From Sphingobacteriales bacterium (GTDB lineage Bacteria; Bacteroidota; Bacteroidia; Chitinophagales; Chitinophagaceae), in contig JACPUV010000014.1 of assembly GCA_016192105.1 (NCBI GenBank), positions 1 through 59,443 on the forward strand: a stretch of DNA of 59,443 bases. Reading direction: 5' to 3'. The notes under the pieces are model-generated. The model was not told the origin of the DNA and searched no databases. It worked only from the letters and a program-made list of their open reading frames with translations. This document shows positions 1-7,811 of the stretch, piece by piece; the stretch's first letter is position 1; every line of letters begins with the position of its first letter. The position numbers were made by a program, and so were the translations under genes.

Positions 1-375
1 CTGTACCGCACAGGCCACTGCTTCGATCTCTTCGATTTCGGGTATATTTTTAGCAGCCCCCTTTTTCATCCCTATCGCAATAATATGGGAGGCCTTCAGC
101 GGGTTTTGCTGCAGCTTGTTGTAGGTTATCTCTTTAAAATTTTTACCGGCCACTTCTTTATAAAGTAAGCTCTGAAATGCGGCCAGTTTCTTCAACCCTT
201 CACCGCTAAATACGGTAAACCGCCAGGGTTCTGTTTTACCATGAGTGGGCGCCCAGGTGGCATTCTCCAGGATCTCCCTGATCAGTCCATCATCAATTTT
301 TTTCCCTGCCTCAAACTGATCCGGGAAAACGGAACGGCGGCTCCTGGCCAATTGGTTAAACAGATCGGGGGTCAT
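1..375 (-). CDS. Nitroreductase family protein (3' part missing)
   Basis: A flavin-dependent NAD(P)H nitroreductase-type oxidoreductase is encoded on the minus strand and runs off the left edge, so only the first 125 codons are visible. Translation from the ATG at 375–373 gives MTPDLFNQLARSRRSVFP, then APTHGKTEPWRF near residues 40–52. The RRS motif near the N-terminus and the APxxxNxxPWRF-like motif are the FMN-binding signatures of the family. It resembles the short YdjA/TdsD-like nitroreductases, but the substrate cannot be told. A strong terminator hairpin ends only 17 bp upstream of the start codon, so the gene has little room for its own leader. Confidence 0.85.
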   Translation of the reverse strand, partial: MTPDLFNQLARSRRSVFPDQFEAGKKIDDGLIREILENATWAPTHGKTEPWRFTVFSGEGLKKLAAFQSLLYKEVAGKNFKEITYNKLQQNPLKASHIIAIGMKKGAAKNIPEIEEIEAVACAVQ

Positions 376-392
376 GCGGAAGATTTGAACAA

Positions 393-428
393 AAATAAAG
401 TGCCGCATTTTAATACGGCACTTTATTT
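393..428 (-). terminator. Intrinsic terminator after the SprB-repeat lipoprotein gene
   Basis: A perfect 13-bp stem (393–405 with 416–428) surrounds a 10-nt loop. Read on the minus strand it ends in TTTATTTTTG, which serves as the T tract. It lies between the stop of the gene ending at 488 and the nitroreductase start at 375. Confidence 0.8.
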
Positions 429-487
429 AGATAGTTAAACAGGCAGGTTACCGGGGGTCCTCCAAAAAGGAACCCGGGTTTGAACCA

Positions 488-2047
488 TTAATCCGTATAG
501 CGGTGACCGGCATTCACCCAGTTGGTGATTACCTGCTTTTCCGCCGTAGTCAGCAGGGCCTGCGGACTTTGAGGCATTTTTTTCAAGGTGTACAATACGC
601 AGGACCGGTTGATCTGGCTCCAGTAGGTGACAATACTGCAATCCGCATCAAAGTTATACCCCGATGCGGTGGAACCGTTCATGTGACAACCCGAACCGTT
701 ACAACGGGTAGAGATCAGGTTTCTCATTTGGGCAAATAAAGGACCTGAAGCAGCGGTAGCCACTGTCGCGCTGGCCGTCTTTGTACAGCCATTGGCATCT
801 TTCGCCCCGATCGTATAATTCCCGGCCGCTAAGGTTGAAAAAATATTGCTTGCCTGGTAGGCCCCTCCATTAATATTAAAGGTAAAGCCGGTGGAACCTG
901 AAGCGGTCACCGTTATTTTACCGGAGGCCGGAGTCAGACAGGGGGTATAATTCGTAATCGCGGTAGTGAGCGTGATCGTGGTACCGGAACAGGGATTCGC
1001 CGCTGTTAATGTAATCTGAGAACTGCCTAAACATCCGGCTGAACTTTTGGCGGTCACGGTATAGGTGCCGGCCGCAAGGGAGGAGAAGGTTCCCGATGCC
1101 TGGTAGGTTCCGCCATTGAGACTGTAGGTAAACCCGGTTCCGCCGCTGGCAGTAGCGGTAATGGATCCGTTGGACTGGCCGGTAGTAGGGTCCACCTTGG
1201 TAAGGGACACCGTAATGGTAACCCCGTTGCAGGGATTAGTAGAACCCAGTGAAACCGTGGTGGTGCCGGTACAGCCGTTTGAATTTTTTGCAGTCACGGT
1301 ATAGTTACCCGTAGCCAGTCCGTTGAAAGTGGAGGATGACTGGAAAGCTCCCCCATTAAGGCTATACGTAAATCCGGAGCCACCGGTGGCAGATGCCGTG
1401 ATGGACCCGTTGGATTGACCTGCCGTCGGATCAACCTTGGTAGCCGTCACCGTAATAGTAACACCCGCACAGGGATTATTGGTGCCGATGGTAACCTGTG
1501 TGGTGCCGGTACAACCCTTCGAGTTTTTAACGGTCACGGTATAATTTCCGGCAGCCAGCCCGGTAAAGCGGTTGGATGACTGGAAACTGGTTCCATTAAT
1601 ACTATAGGTAAACCCGGTTCCGCCGCTGGCAGTAGCGGTAATCGTTCCATTATTTGTATTGGGAGAAGCATCCGTTTTGGTGGCGGTAACGGTTACTGTT
1701 ACCCCCGCGCAGGGATTAAACACATTGATTGACACCTGGGCCGTATCCGAACAGCCCCAGGAATTTTTCACCACTACATTATACGCCTGGAAAGGAGGTA
1801 ACCCGGAAAAATAACCGGTATCCTGGAAGGCGCCCCCATTCAGGCTATACCGGAAATCCGAACCGCCGGTCGCGGTAGCCGAGATCGTACCATTGGAAGC
1901 GGTACCGGTGGCATCTGTTTTATTGACGGTCAGAGAAATCGGGTTGGTACTACACGGGTCGCCGGTAATTTCATGCCGGCAGGACTGAAATAATTGCAAC
2001 AGGGTGACAGCTACCACAGCGGCAGCCATCAGCAGATACTTCTTCAT
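488..2047 (-). CDS. SprB-repeat lipoprotein with C-terminal cytochrome-c-like domain
   Basis: This 519-aa exported lipoprotein has a signal peptide ending in the lipobox region LFQSC. Five tandem repeats of about 80 residues follow; each has an NG(T/S)I(T/S)A…GGxxF(T)YS(L/I)NG…F…L..G.Y.V..K.S.GC pattern, which is the SprB repeat known from Bacteroidota gliding adhesins and secreted proteins. The last 75 residues hold CNGSGCH, a CxxxxCH variant of the c-heme site, and a later KKMPQSP that could supply an axial Met. Its mature N-terminus (CRHEI) matches that of the cytochrome-like lipoprotein at 4527–5261. It is the last gene of a six-gene minus-strand cluster. Heme attachment is inferred, not shown. 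Confidence 0.8.
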   Translation of the reverse strand: MKKYLLMAAAVVAVTLLQLFQSCRHEITGDPCSTNPISLTVNKTDATGTASNGTISATATGGSDFRYSLNGGAFQDTGYFSGLPPFQAYNVVVKNSWGCSDTAQVSINVFNPCAGVTVTVTATKTDASPNTNNGTITATASGGTGFTYSINGTSFQSSNRFTGLAAGNYTVTVKNSKGCTGTTQVTIGTNNPCAGVTITVTATKVDPTAGQSNGSITASATGGSGFTYSLNGGAFQSSSTFNGLATGNYTVTAKNSNGCTGTTTVSLGSTNPCNGVTITVSLTKVDPTTGQSNGSITATASGGTGFTYSLNGGTYQASGTFSSLAAGTYTVTAKSSAGCLGSSQITLTAANPCSGTTITLTTAITNYTPCLTPASGKITVTASGSTGFTFNINGGAYQASNIFSTLAAGNYTIGAKDANGCTKTASATVATAASGPLFAQMRNLISTRCNGSGCHMNGSTASGYNFDADCSIVTYWSQINRSCVLYTLKKMPQSPQALLTTAEKQVITNWVNAGHRYTD

Positions 2048-2147
2048 TTTCGTTGATTTTAATTTTGCAGGTCTCGTGGTGATCCCCGCTGTTACACAAA
2101 TCGTTTCTCCGGCGGAATCTGCTGATGGCTGTAGCTATGTAAAGTGG

Positions 2148-3056
2148 TTATTCTTTGTGCTTTGTCTTTTTAATTTGGAAAACCCTGGACAGGTTGAAGC
2201 CAAAACGGACTTCCGCTTTGCCCCAGCGTCCCGTGGTTTCAGTGATAAAGGCTCTTTCATTCATCCCGGTGGCGTTGGAAAAATGCAACTGGAATACGTG
2301 ACCACCGGTTTCGATATCAAACCCCACTGACAAGGGATGATAATAACCGCTGTCCGGCATCCCGATCAGTACATGGGTATAATCCCAGGTGAAAGCCACC
2401 CGCTGCGAGAGTTTGATCCGGCCGCCAATGCCCAGGGCATAGACATTGTTTGGGTCCGTTTCCAGGGTCACCAGGTTCTGGTGTACCATGGTCGGTGCCA
2501 CTTGTAAGGTAAAAGTTTCACTGAATTTCCTGCCGATGATGGCTTCGAAATAATAGCCAAGACGGGACGTAAAGAAATTCTTACGGGAAAGGTCTGCCCA
2601 GGGCAATCCGTCCATGGTGATCCCGGAAACAAACGCAAGGGTTACCGGGGAACTCCAAGGTCCGGTGGACTGACGGATCGGCGCATATTTAATAAACGCA
2701 TCCAGTTCTTTTTTAAAAGTGCTTCTTCCCACTCCCACCATCAGGTTTTGCAGGATCCCAAAATCAAATCCCATCCGCATACTGGCCTGGTCGAGGCCGA
2801 AAAAGTTTTTATACCCCTGGTCCAGCTGCCCGAACCGGTGCAGGATCCTGAAATCCATGGTTCCCGGGTTCAGGAATTCCATGGAATGCCCGTTGATCAC
2901 CCGCGGAGATTTGAATGCATACTTAATTCTCTCCTTTTTGGGCTTTTCCTCTCCGACCAGTTTCAACAGGTCTTCGTCCTGTGCCATCAGAATAGCCGGC
3001 CCCAGGAGCAGGGTAAAGCCCAGCAGAGATTGCAACAATAGTTTCTTCATAGTCAA
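2148..3056 (-). CDS. DUF5777 family beta-barrel protein
   Basis: A 302-aa protein with a signal peptide (LLGFTLLLGPAILMAQ) and a body of alternating polar/aromatic strands typical of an outer-membrane beta barrel. The conserved opening after the leader (AFKSPRVINGHSMEFLNPG, near residues 47–65) and DFRILHRFG are hallmarks of the DUF5777 family. The role of the family is unknown. Its place between YceI and cytochrome-like genes suggests an outer-membrane partner for extracytoplasmic electron or small-molecule transfer; that is inference. The 12-bp gap from the upstream yceI-like gene indicates co-transcription. Confidence 0.85.
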   Translation of the reverse strand: MTMKKLLLQSLLGFTLLLGPAILMAQDEDLLKLVGEEKPKKERIKYAFKSPRVINGHSMEFLNPGTMDFRILHRFGQLDQGYKNFFGLDQASMRMGFDFGILQNLMVGVGRSTFKKELDAFIKYAPIRQSTGPWSSPVTLAFVSGITMDGLPWADLSRKNFFTSRLGYYFEAIIGRKFSETFTLQVAPTMVHQNLVTLETDPNNVYALGIGGRIKLSQRVAFTWDYTHVLIGMPDSGYYHPLSVGFDIETGGHVFQLHFSNATGMNERAFITETTGRWGKAEVRFGFNLSRVFQIKKTKHKE

Positions 3057-3068
3057 TTGAGTTATTCT

Positions 3069-3635
3069 TTAATTTTTGAGGGGTTCCAGCGCACAGGTCA
3101 CACCGATCTTAGCGGTCTTGGCCACTTTATCCGCCACCAGTCCGGGAATGGTTACATTATAATCAGCCAGCAACACGGGGAAAGTAGCAACGGCGCTAAC
3201 CTTCCCGCCCTGTACGGTTAATTTACCGGCGGTCTCCACATCCTTTGTTACGCCATGCAGGGTCAGCTTTCCTTTCACGGTCACGCTGTACGTACCGTCC
3301 TTGGAATAATTCACTGCGTCGTTATTGGCAACCGTTCCTTTGAATTCGGCCCGGGGAAATTTATTGCTTTCCACATAATTTTCATTGAAGTGCTCTTCCA
3401 TCAGGGCTCTTTCAAAAGCAAAGCCTTTCATTAGTACAGAAAACTGCAGCGCGCCTGATTTGCTGTCCAGCACGCAGGTTGCCGTCTTGTTCACCCCTTC
3501 AATTTTCTCAGGAGAAGAGGAAGTAGTGGCATCAAATTCAATTTTCCCGCTCTTGGTAAAAAATTTCTGAGCGGAAGAGGACACGGCAAACAGCATAAAG
3601 GCCGCTGCCAGTACAAAATAATTTTTCATGTTCAT
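3069..3635 (-). CDS. YceI family protein
   Basis: An exported 188-aa protein: a signal peptide ending near SSSAQ, then a YceI-like lipocalin fold with KIEFDATTSSSPEKIEG, FPRAEFKG and GKLTLHGVTKDVE. These match YceI proteins, which form a barrel that binds polyisoprenoid or other hydrophobic ligands in the periplasm. In this cluster it sits between an anchored OB-fold protein and the DUF5777 barrel, a combination repeatedly seen with c-type cytochromes in Bacteroidota. The start at 3635 gives MNMKNYF; an internal ATG two codons later is equally possible. Confidence 0.9.
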   Translation of the reverse strand: MNMKNYFVLAAAFMLFAVSSSAQKFFTKSGKIEFDATTSSSPEKIEGVNKTATCVLDSKSGALQFSVLMKGFAFERALMEEHFNENYVESNKFPRAEFKGTVANNDAVNYSKDGTYSVTVKGKLTLHGVTKDVETAGKLTVQGGKVSAVATFPVLLADYNVTIPGLVADKVAKTAKIGVTCALEPLKN

Positions 3636-3659
3636 CGATTTAGGTGTTGTTTGTATGTT

Positions 3660-4112
3660 TTAATTCTTTTCAATAACGGCCCGGTTCAGGATCAGGTCGG
3701 AACCGAGCATTTCATCGGCGTTGTACCCCGAGCAGATCCCCTTTACGGCAATGGCAGTTCCTTTATTAACAGTGGCTCCCTGCCCGTTGTACACACTGTC
3801 GATGCTGCAGCGAACAGATGACATGGAGGCGGTGTCGCCCACCACGATCGTGTAGAAGCCCTTTTCATCTTTAACAATATCCTTCACCAGTCCGTCAACC
3901 TGCAATACTTTACCGAGGTATTTTGCATTGGCGGATTTCTCGTCCTTTCCGAATTCCCCCAGCAATTGGGCGGCCGGTGCGGAAAAGTCGGGTTTTAGAT
4001 TAGCCGTGTCCTTGTGTTTCCGGTTGTACTCTTTGTAGATGTAAAACCCGGCACCTGTTCCTGCAACCAGCAGGACCAGGAGGGTGTAGATGAATATTTT
4101 TTTTCGTTTCAT
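3660..4112 (-). CDS. Membrane-anchored OB-fold (tRNA_anti-like) protein
   Basis: This 150-aa protein has one N-terminal membrane segment (IFIYTLLVLLVAGTGAGFYIY) and a soluble domain outside the membrane. The domain contains LGEFGKDEKSANAKYLGKV, LQVDGLVKDIV and AIAVKGICSGYN, the pattern of the OB-fold tRNA_anti-like family. Family members are membrane-linked and of unknown function despite their name; nucleic-acid binding is not implied here. The neighbours on both sides are exported proteins in the same direction, with 24-bp and 20-bp gaps, which supports one transcript. Confidence 0.8.
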   Translation of the reverse strand: MKRKKIFIYTLLVLLVAGTGAGFYIYKEYNRKHKDTANLKPDFSAPAAQLLGEFGKDEKSANAKYLGKVLQVDGLVKDIVKDEKGFYTIVVGDTASMSSVRCSIDSVYNGQGATVNKGTAIAVKGICSGYNADEMLGSDLILNRAVIEKN

Positions 4113-4132
4113 ATAAGTGGCGTTTACAGTGA

Positions 4133-4525
4133 TCAGTTATTCATTGTGCCGCTGTCAATCCATTTCTTGATCACAGCGATCTGACAGTTGGTCATTTTTG
4201 ACATGCCTTTTGGCATAGGGGAATAACCTCCCGCATGGGAAATAGTTCCATATAATTTACCATTCTGCGCCATGGCTTTATCCGCCGCGTAGGTTCCCAT
4301 GAGTGCATTCCCGGAAGGGAAACTGCCGGTATGGCAACTGTAGCAATATTGCTGTAACATGGGCACGACTTTCTGCGCATAGGACACGGTGCCGGTCGAA
4401 TCCGTACAGGGACCGGCATTTCCGCTATAGAGCAGGTCTTCCTTATCATAGTAACAGGAGCTGATCAGTACTCCTGCCAAAAACAGGAGACTTGCAAGTG
4501 AGATTTTCATTTTCATTCCTTTCAT
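4133..4525 (-). CDS. Cytochrome-c-like lipoprotein, one CxxCH site
   Basis: A 130-aa lipoprotein with lipobox GVLISSC followed by a single cytochrome-c-like domain. The site CYSCH lies in VPMLQQYCYSCHTG near residue 60, and YSPMPKGMSKMTNC further on offers an axial Met. The C-terminus (QIAVIKKWIDSGTMNN) closely matches the end of the next protein upstream, so the two arose by duplication. The start codon lies 1 bp after the upstream stop, indicating translational coupling; ATGs 3 and 5 codons later are alternative starts. Its probable role is electron transfer at the outer face of a membrane. Confidence 0.8.
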   Translation of the reverse strand: MKGMKMKISLASLLFLAGVLISSCYYDKEDLLYSGNAGPCTDSTGTVSYAQKVVPMLQQYCYSCHTGSFPSGNALMGTYAADKAMAQNGKLYGTISHAGGYSPMPKGMSKMTNCQIAVIKKWIDSGTMNN

Positions 4526-4526
4526 T

Positions 4527-5261
4527 TTAATTATTTAGAGTGCCGGCGGCAATCCATTTCTGGATCTGTGTAATTTCACAATCAGAGAGTTTAGCACTGC
4601 CTTGCGGCATAGCGGAATAACCCGGTTGGTGGGCGACAGATCCATATAACTTTCCGTTCTGGGCAACTACTTTTACAGCATTGTAAGTTGATACATCAAT
4701 ACCCCCACCCAGGTTATTAGGGTTATGACAGCCCGAGCATTTAGCATCCATGATCGGTTTTATGGCGCCGCTATAAGTAAAGACAGCGGTATCACAGCGG
4801 CCCACGCAACTGTTATTCTTTGCACCCTGGTTAATCCATTTCTGCAGCATTGTTTTTTGCGCAGTTGTAAAGGCCGGCATGGGCGGAGGCGGCATCCGGT
4901 CACCGTCCGTTCTGATGATCTCCTTATACAATTTGCTTCCGGAAGCATTTCCGGGCGAAACATACCGCACGATCTTATCATACGTAGTCAGGTTCACCCC
5001 ATCGGCGTGGGTTATCGCGTCATGACATCCGCTCATCGTACAATTGGAAGAGATCAGCGGCATAATGTCGTTTACAAAATAAACAGTATCCGGGCTGCAG
5101 GTATTGGCGGACCCGGTTCCGCCACCGGTACCACCACCGGTACCACCACCACCCGTGCCACTTCCCCCGTTACCAGGGTGCAGGATCTCATGCCGGCAGG
5201 CATTTAATACAATCAGCCCTGTGGCCAAAACTGCAAAAACGTAAATAAACTTCTTTTTCAT
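4527..5261 (-). CDS. Two-domain cytochrome-c-like lipoprotein
   Basis: A 244-aa lipoprotein with lipobox VLNAC and the mature start CRHEI. A Gly/Thr-rich linker (GGGTGGGTGGGTG) is followed by two cytochrome-like domains. The first has CTMSGCH, a CxxxxCH variant, with DRMPPPPMP as a possible Met ligand. The second has canonical CSGCH with YSAMPQGSAKL. Domain ends (QKTMLQKWINQGA, ITQIQKWIAAGTLNN) are alike and resemble planctomycete-type cytochrome c domains. It is the first gene of the six-gene cluster. Heme loading is predicted from motifs only. Confidence 0.8.
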   Translation of the reverse strand: MKKKFIYVFAVLATGLIVLNACRHEILHPGNGGSGTGGGGTGGGTGGGTGSANTCSPDTVYFVNDIMPLISSNCTMSGCHDAITHADGVNLTTYDKIVRYVSPGNASGSKLYKEIIRTDGDRMPPPPMPAFTTAQKTMLQKWINQGAKNNSCVGRCDTAVFTYSGAIKPIMDAKCSGCHNPNNLGGGIDVSTYNAVKVVAQNGKLYGSVAHQPGYSAMPQGSAKLSDCEITQIQKWIAAGTLNN

Positions 5262-5385
5262 AAAGGTTGTTTTTGATTTATAAAATAACCCGAACCAATG
5301 GGTACGGCTTTTAAAAAAAATAGCTCGGTGGTCAAAGATTTTCGTAAACGGTTCGTTTGGAAAAATGTGACTTGCCGGGTGGGAA

Positions 5386-5766
5386 TCAGGCCTGCCGGGG
5401 TGGCTGCAACAGGATGGTCAGGGGGATGGTTGGAATAGGGCCGGAAAAGTAGGAGATATAACTCCGGGTTTCCCATAAGAAAATATTGTTATCGGGTAGC
5501 GTCTTCACCATCGGCGAATACACCATACCCATAGTATTATGATGTAGATTATGACAGGGCAATTGTTGATCCTGATCATCATCGGATGAAGTACCATCAT
5601 CACCCGCATAATGCATAATAATAAAATCAATAAAGCTGACGGAGGGATTCTGCTGATGATGCTTTTTAAAATGATCCAGCAAACGGGGTAGTTTAAATAC
5701 CTGGCCCACCTCGGTATTTCCCACAAGGTGAAAACTAATCAGAAGTATTGCCAGATTTTTACGCAT
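5386..5766 (-). CDS. Small exported protein of unknown function
   Basis: I recall unnamed small Bacteroidota proteins of this shape but know no function. From the ATG at 5766 it has 126 codons; a TTG three codons upstream is an alternative start. The N-terminus (MRKNLAILLISFHLVGNTE) looks like a signal peptide. The mature part has LLDHFKKHHQQN, SFIDFIIMHYAGDD and an acidic run SSDDDQDQQLP, then LPCHNLHH with clustered His. The DDD and His-rich stretches could bind metal, which is speculation. It lies 124 bp upstream of the cytochrome cluster on the same strand and downstream of the AraC gene. Confidence 0.6.
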   Translation of the reverse strand: MRKNLAILLISFHLVGNTEVGQVFKLPRLLDHFKKHHQQNPSVSFIDFIIMHYAGDDGTSSDDDQDQQLPCHNLHHNTMGMVYSPMVKTLPDNNIFLWETRSYISYFSGPIPTIPLTILLQPPRQA

Positions 5767-5904
5767 TTGTGACAATCAAATATTCAAAAATGGTGCCATA
5801 TGGGGAGTAACGCCGGCCTAACTATAATATTGCAGTAAAAAAAAGGATTTCCCTCCAGATTAATAACTACTTAACGAATAACTGTTAGTGGGACAATCCT
5901 ATGA

Positions 5905-6846
5905 TTACCTGAGTAAAAGTTCACAGGGCTTTAAGCCTGTGTGCTTTTTGAAGGCGGTGGAAAAATGGGAGATGGATGAATACCCCAGCAGCAGGGATAC
6001 TTCGGTTACACTTAATCCTTTTTCATAGAGCAGGTATTTGGCATGCTCCATCCGCTGACTTTGATAGAAATCAAATACGGTGGTGCCGAATAATTCCTTG
6101 AATCCCTTTTTAAGGTAGCATTCATTAATGGCCACTTTGCGGCTGAGCTCTTTGATGGTAATGGGCTCGCCGATCTGCTGGATCAGGATCTCTCTTGCTT
6201 TGATGATCTTTTCGCGGTCCGCCTCGTTGGCCAGGAACTTACAACTGACCACGTCGATCTCTTTTTCTCCCAGCATACAATCCAGGGAGTAGAGCAGCAG
6301 CATCTGGGTTTGCGCATTAATATAGATATTCTCGAGGCTGTCACTGAACGTATGGTTCAGCACACCCTCCAGTACCATTCGGGTCTTGCCGCAAAGAGGC
6401 AGTATCTTGGTAAAAGAGGACTGATGCCGGAAGCCCAGTATATCTTCCGTCAGCGCCGCATTTCCTCTCCTTGGCTTTACAAACTGGCTGAGGTGCATAG
6501 GGGAAAAACGGAAACTCACCACATCGATACTCTCCGCCCTTTCCATACAGGATTTTGAAGCATTGAACTGACAGAGGTCACACTCGGTATCTTTTTTCCG
6601 GCAATACACATTCCCGCTTACACAAAATTTTAATTCCAGGTAATTTTCTTCCGCCCGGTTTTTGGTATAATGATACACCAGCATCCCCGTATCCTCCACA
6701 TTCCACTGCGGGTGACGGCGGTACCGGTGAATGGTATATTGAACGGAACCGGGAATCTGTTGCTCCCTTTCCTGCAGCAATACCATTTCACCCTGCATCA
6801 GGCTTTGTTTATAAGCCAGGTTCAATATATCCGGAGGATTGTGCAT
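5905..6846 (-). CDS. AraC family transcriptional regulator
   Basis: A 313-aa DNA-binding regulator. The last ~100 residues form the double helix-turn-helix of AraC/XylS proteins: ITIKELSRKVAINECYLKKGF, then FDFYQSQRMEHAKYLL and LSVTEVSLLLGYSSISHFSTAF. The N-terminal part is not a clear cupin; it holds five Cys at residues 75, 82, 89, 92 and 100, with CDLC as a pair. That could bind metal or sense redox state, but this is inference. It is transcribed toward the small exported protein and the cytochrome cluster, so it is the natural candidate for their control. It diverges from lpxA. Confidence 0.88.
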   Translation of the reverse strand: MHNPPDILNLAYKQSLMQGEMVLLQEREQQIPGSVQYTIHRYRRHPQWNVEDTGMLVYHYTKNRAEENYLELKFCVSGNVYCRKKDTECDLCQFNASKSCMERAESIDVVSFRFSPMHLSQFVKPRRGNAALTEDILGFRHQSSFTKILPLCGKTRMVLEGVLNHTFSDSLENIYINAQTQMLLLYSLDCMLGEKEIDVVSCKFLANEADREKIIKAREILIQQIGEPITIKELSRKVAINECYLKKGFKELFGTTVFDFYQSQRMEHAKYLLYEKGLSVTEVSLLLGYSSISHFSTAFKKHTGLKPCELLLR

Positions 6847-6965
6847 GAAGGCACAAATTTACTGCATATCCCTGAATTTAATGGTGTAACGCCGACTGAT
6901 CCTGGTCAGGCCCTGATTTTTAACAATATATGCGTAAAAAAACTTCCATTTTATCTCCTAACAGC

Positions 6966-6973
6966 TAACTTTG
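6966..6973 (+). promoter_or_regulatory. -7 promoter box for lpxA
   Basis: TAACTTTG matches the Bacteroidota TAnnTTTG -7 element, 31 bp before the lpxA start. I see no clear TTTG -33 box at the usual distance, so the call is tentative. Confidence 0.45.
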
Positions 6974-7004
6974 CCCGACCGCTGAAAGCGGCATATATCA
7001 CTGC

Positions 7005-7811
7005 ATGATTCACCCGCATACTTATATTCATCCCAATGCCCGGCTGGCCACCAATGTCAAGATTGACCCTTTTACGGTCATTCACCAGGACGTGGAGATC
7101 GGGGATGGCACCTGGATCGGATCCAATGTCACCATCATGGAAGGAGCCCGGATCGGAAAAAACTGCCGCATTTTTCCGGGTGCGGTGATTGCGGCCATTC
7201 CGCAGGACTTGAAATTCCAGGGTGAATATTCAAATGTATATATCGGGGATGGTACCACGATCCGGGAATTTGTGACCATTAACCGGGGTACCAAAGACCG
7301 GGAAAAAACCGTGATCGGTAAGAACTGCCTGATTATGGCCTATTGCCATTTTGCCCACGACTGTTTTGTGGGCGACAACTGTATCACCAGTAATAATACC
7401 CAGGTGGCCGGGCATGTGACCATCGGCGACTGGGCCATTATCGGGGGGATGTGTGCCGTGCACCAGTTTGTAAAGATCGGGGCCCATTCATTTATCAGCG
7501 GAGGCTCCCTGGTCGGAAAAGACGTACCTCCTTATATCAAGGCCGGCCGCACACCCTTAAGTTATGCCGGGGTGAATTCCATCGGGCTGAAACGCAGGGG
7601 CTTTAGCGTGGAGCGCATCAATCATATCCTGGATATTTACCGCGTATTGTATAACAAAGGAATGAACACCAGCCAGGCCGTTGAATACCTGGAAGAGGAA
7701 ATGCCCGCTACCGATGAACGGGATGAGATCGTAACCTTTATCCGGGAAAGCGGTCGTGGCATCATCAAACGGTTCACTAAAGGCAGCAACGATGACGATC
7801 TCCCTATCTGA
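7005..7811 (+). CDS. lpxA: Acyl-ACP–UDP-N-acetylglucosamine O-acyltransferase
   Basis: LpxA performs the first step of lipid A synthesis, moving an acyl chain from ACP to UDP-GlcNAc in the cytoplasm. The 268-aa protein shows the hexapeptide repeats of a left-handed beta helix (IGDGTWIGSNVTI, IGKNCRIFPGAVI, VIGKNCLIMAYCHF) and the catalytic region CHFAHDC, where H118 corresponds to His125 of the E. coli enzyme. IIGGMCAVHQFVKIGAHSFI is the usual middle signature and the C-terminal helical domain is present. Length is normal. Its 3' end overlaps the next gene by 20 bp. Confidence 0.96.
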   Translation: MIHPHTYIHPNARLATNVKIDPFTVIHQDVEIGDGTWIGSNVTIMEGARIGKNCRIFPGAVIAAIPQDLKFQGEYSNVYIGDGTTIREFVTINRGTKDREKTVIGKNCLIMAYCHFAHDCFVGDNCITSNNTQVAGHVTIGDWAIIGGMCAVHQFVKIGAHSFISGGSLVGKDVPPYIKAGRTPLSYAGVNSIGLKRRGFSVERINHILDIYRVLYNKGMNTSQAVEYLEEEMPATDERDEIVTFIRESGRGIIKRFTKGSNDDDLPI

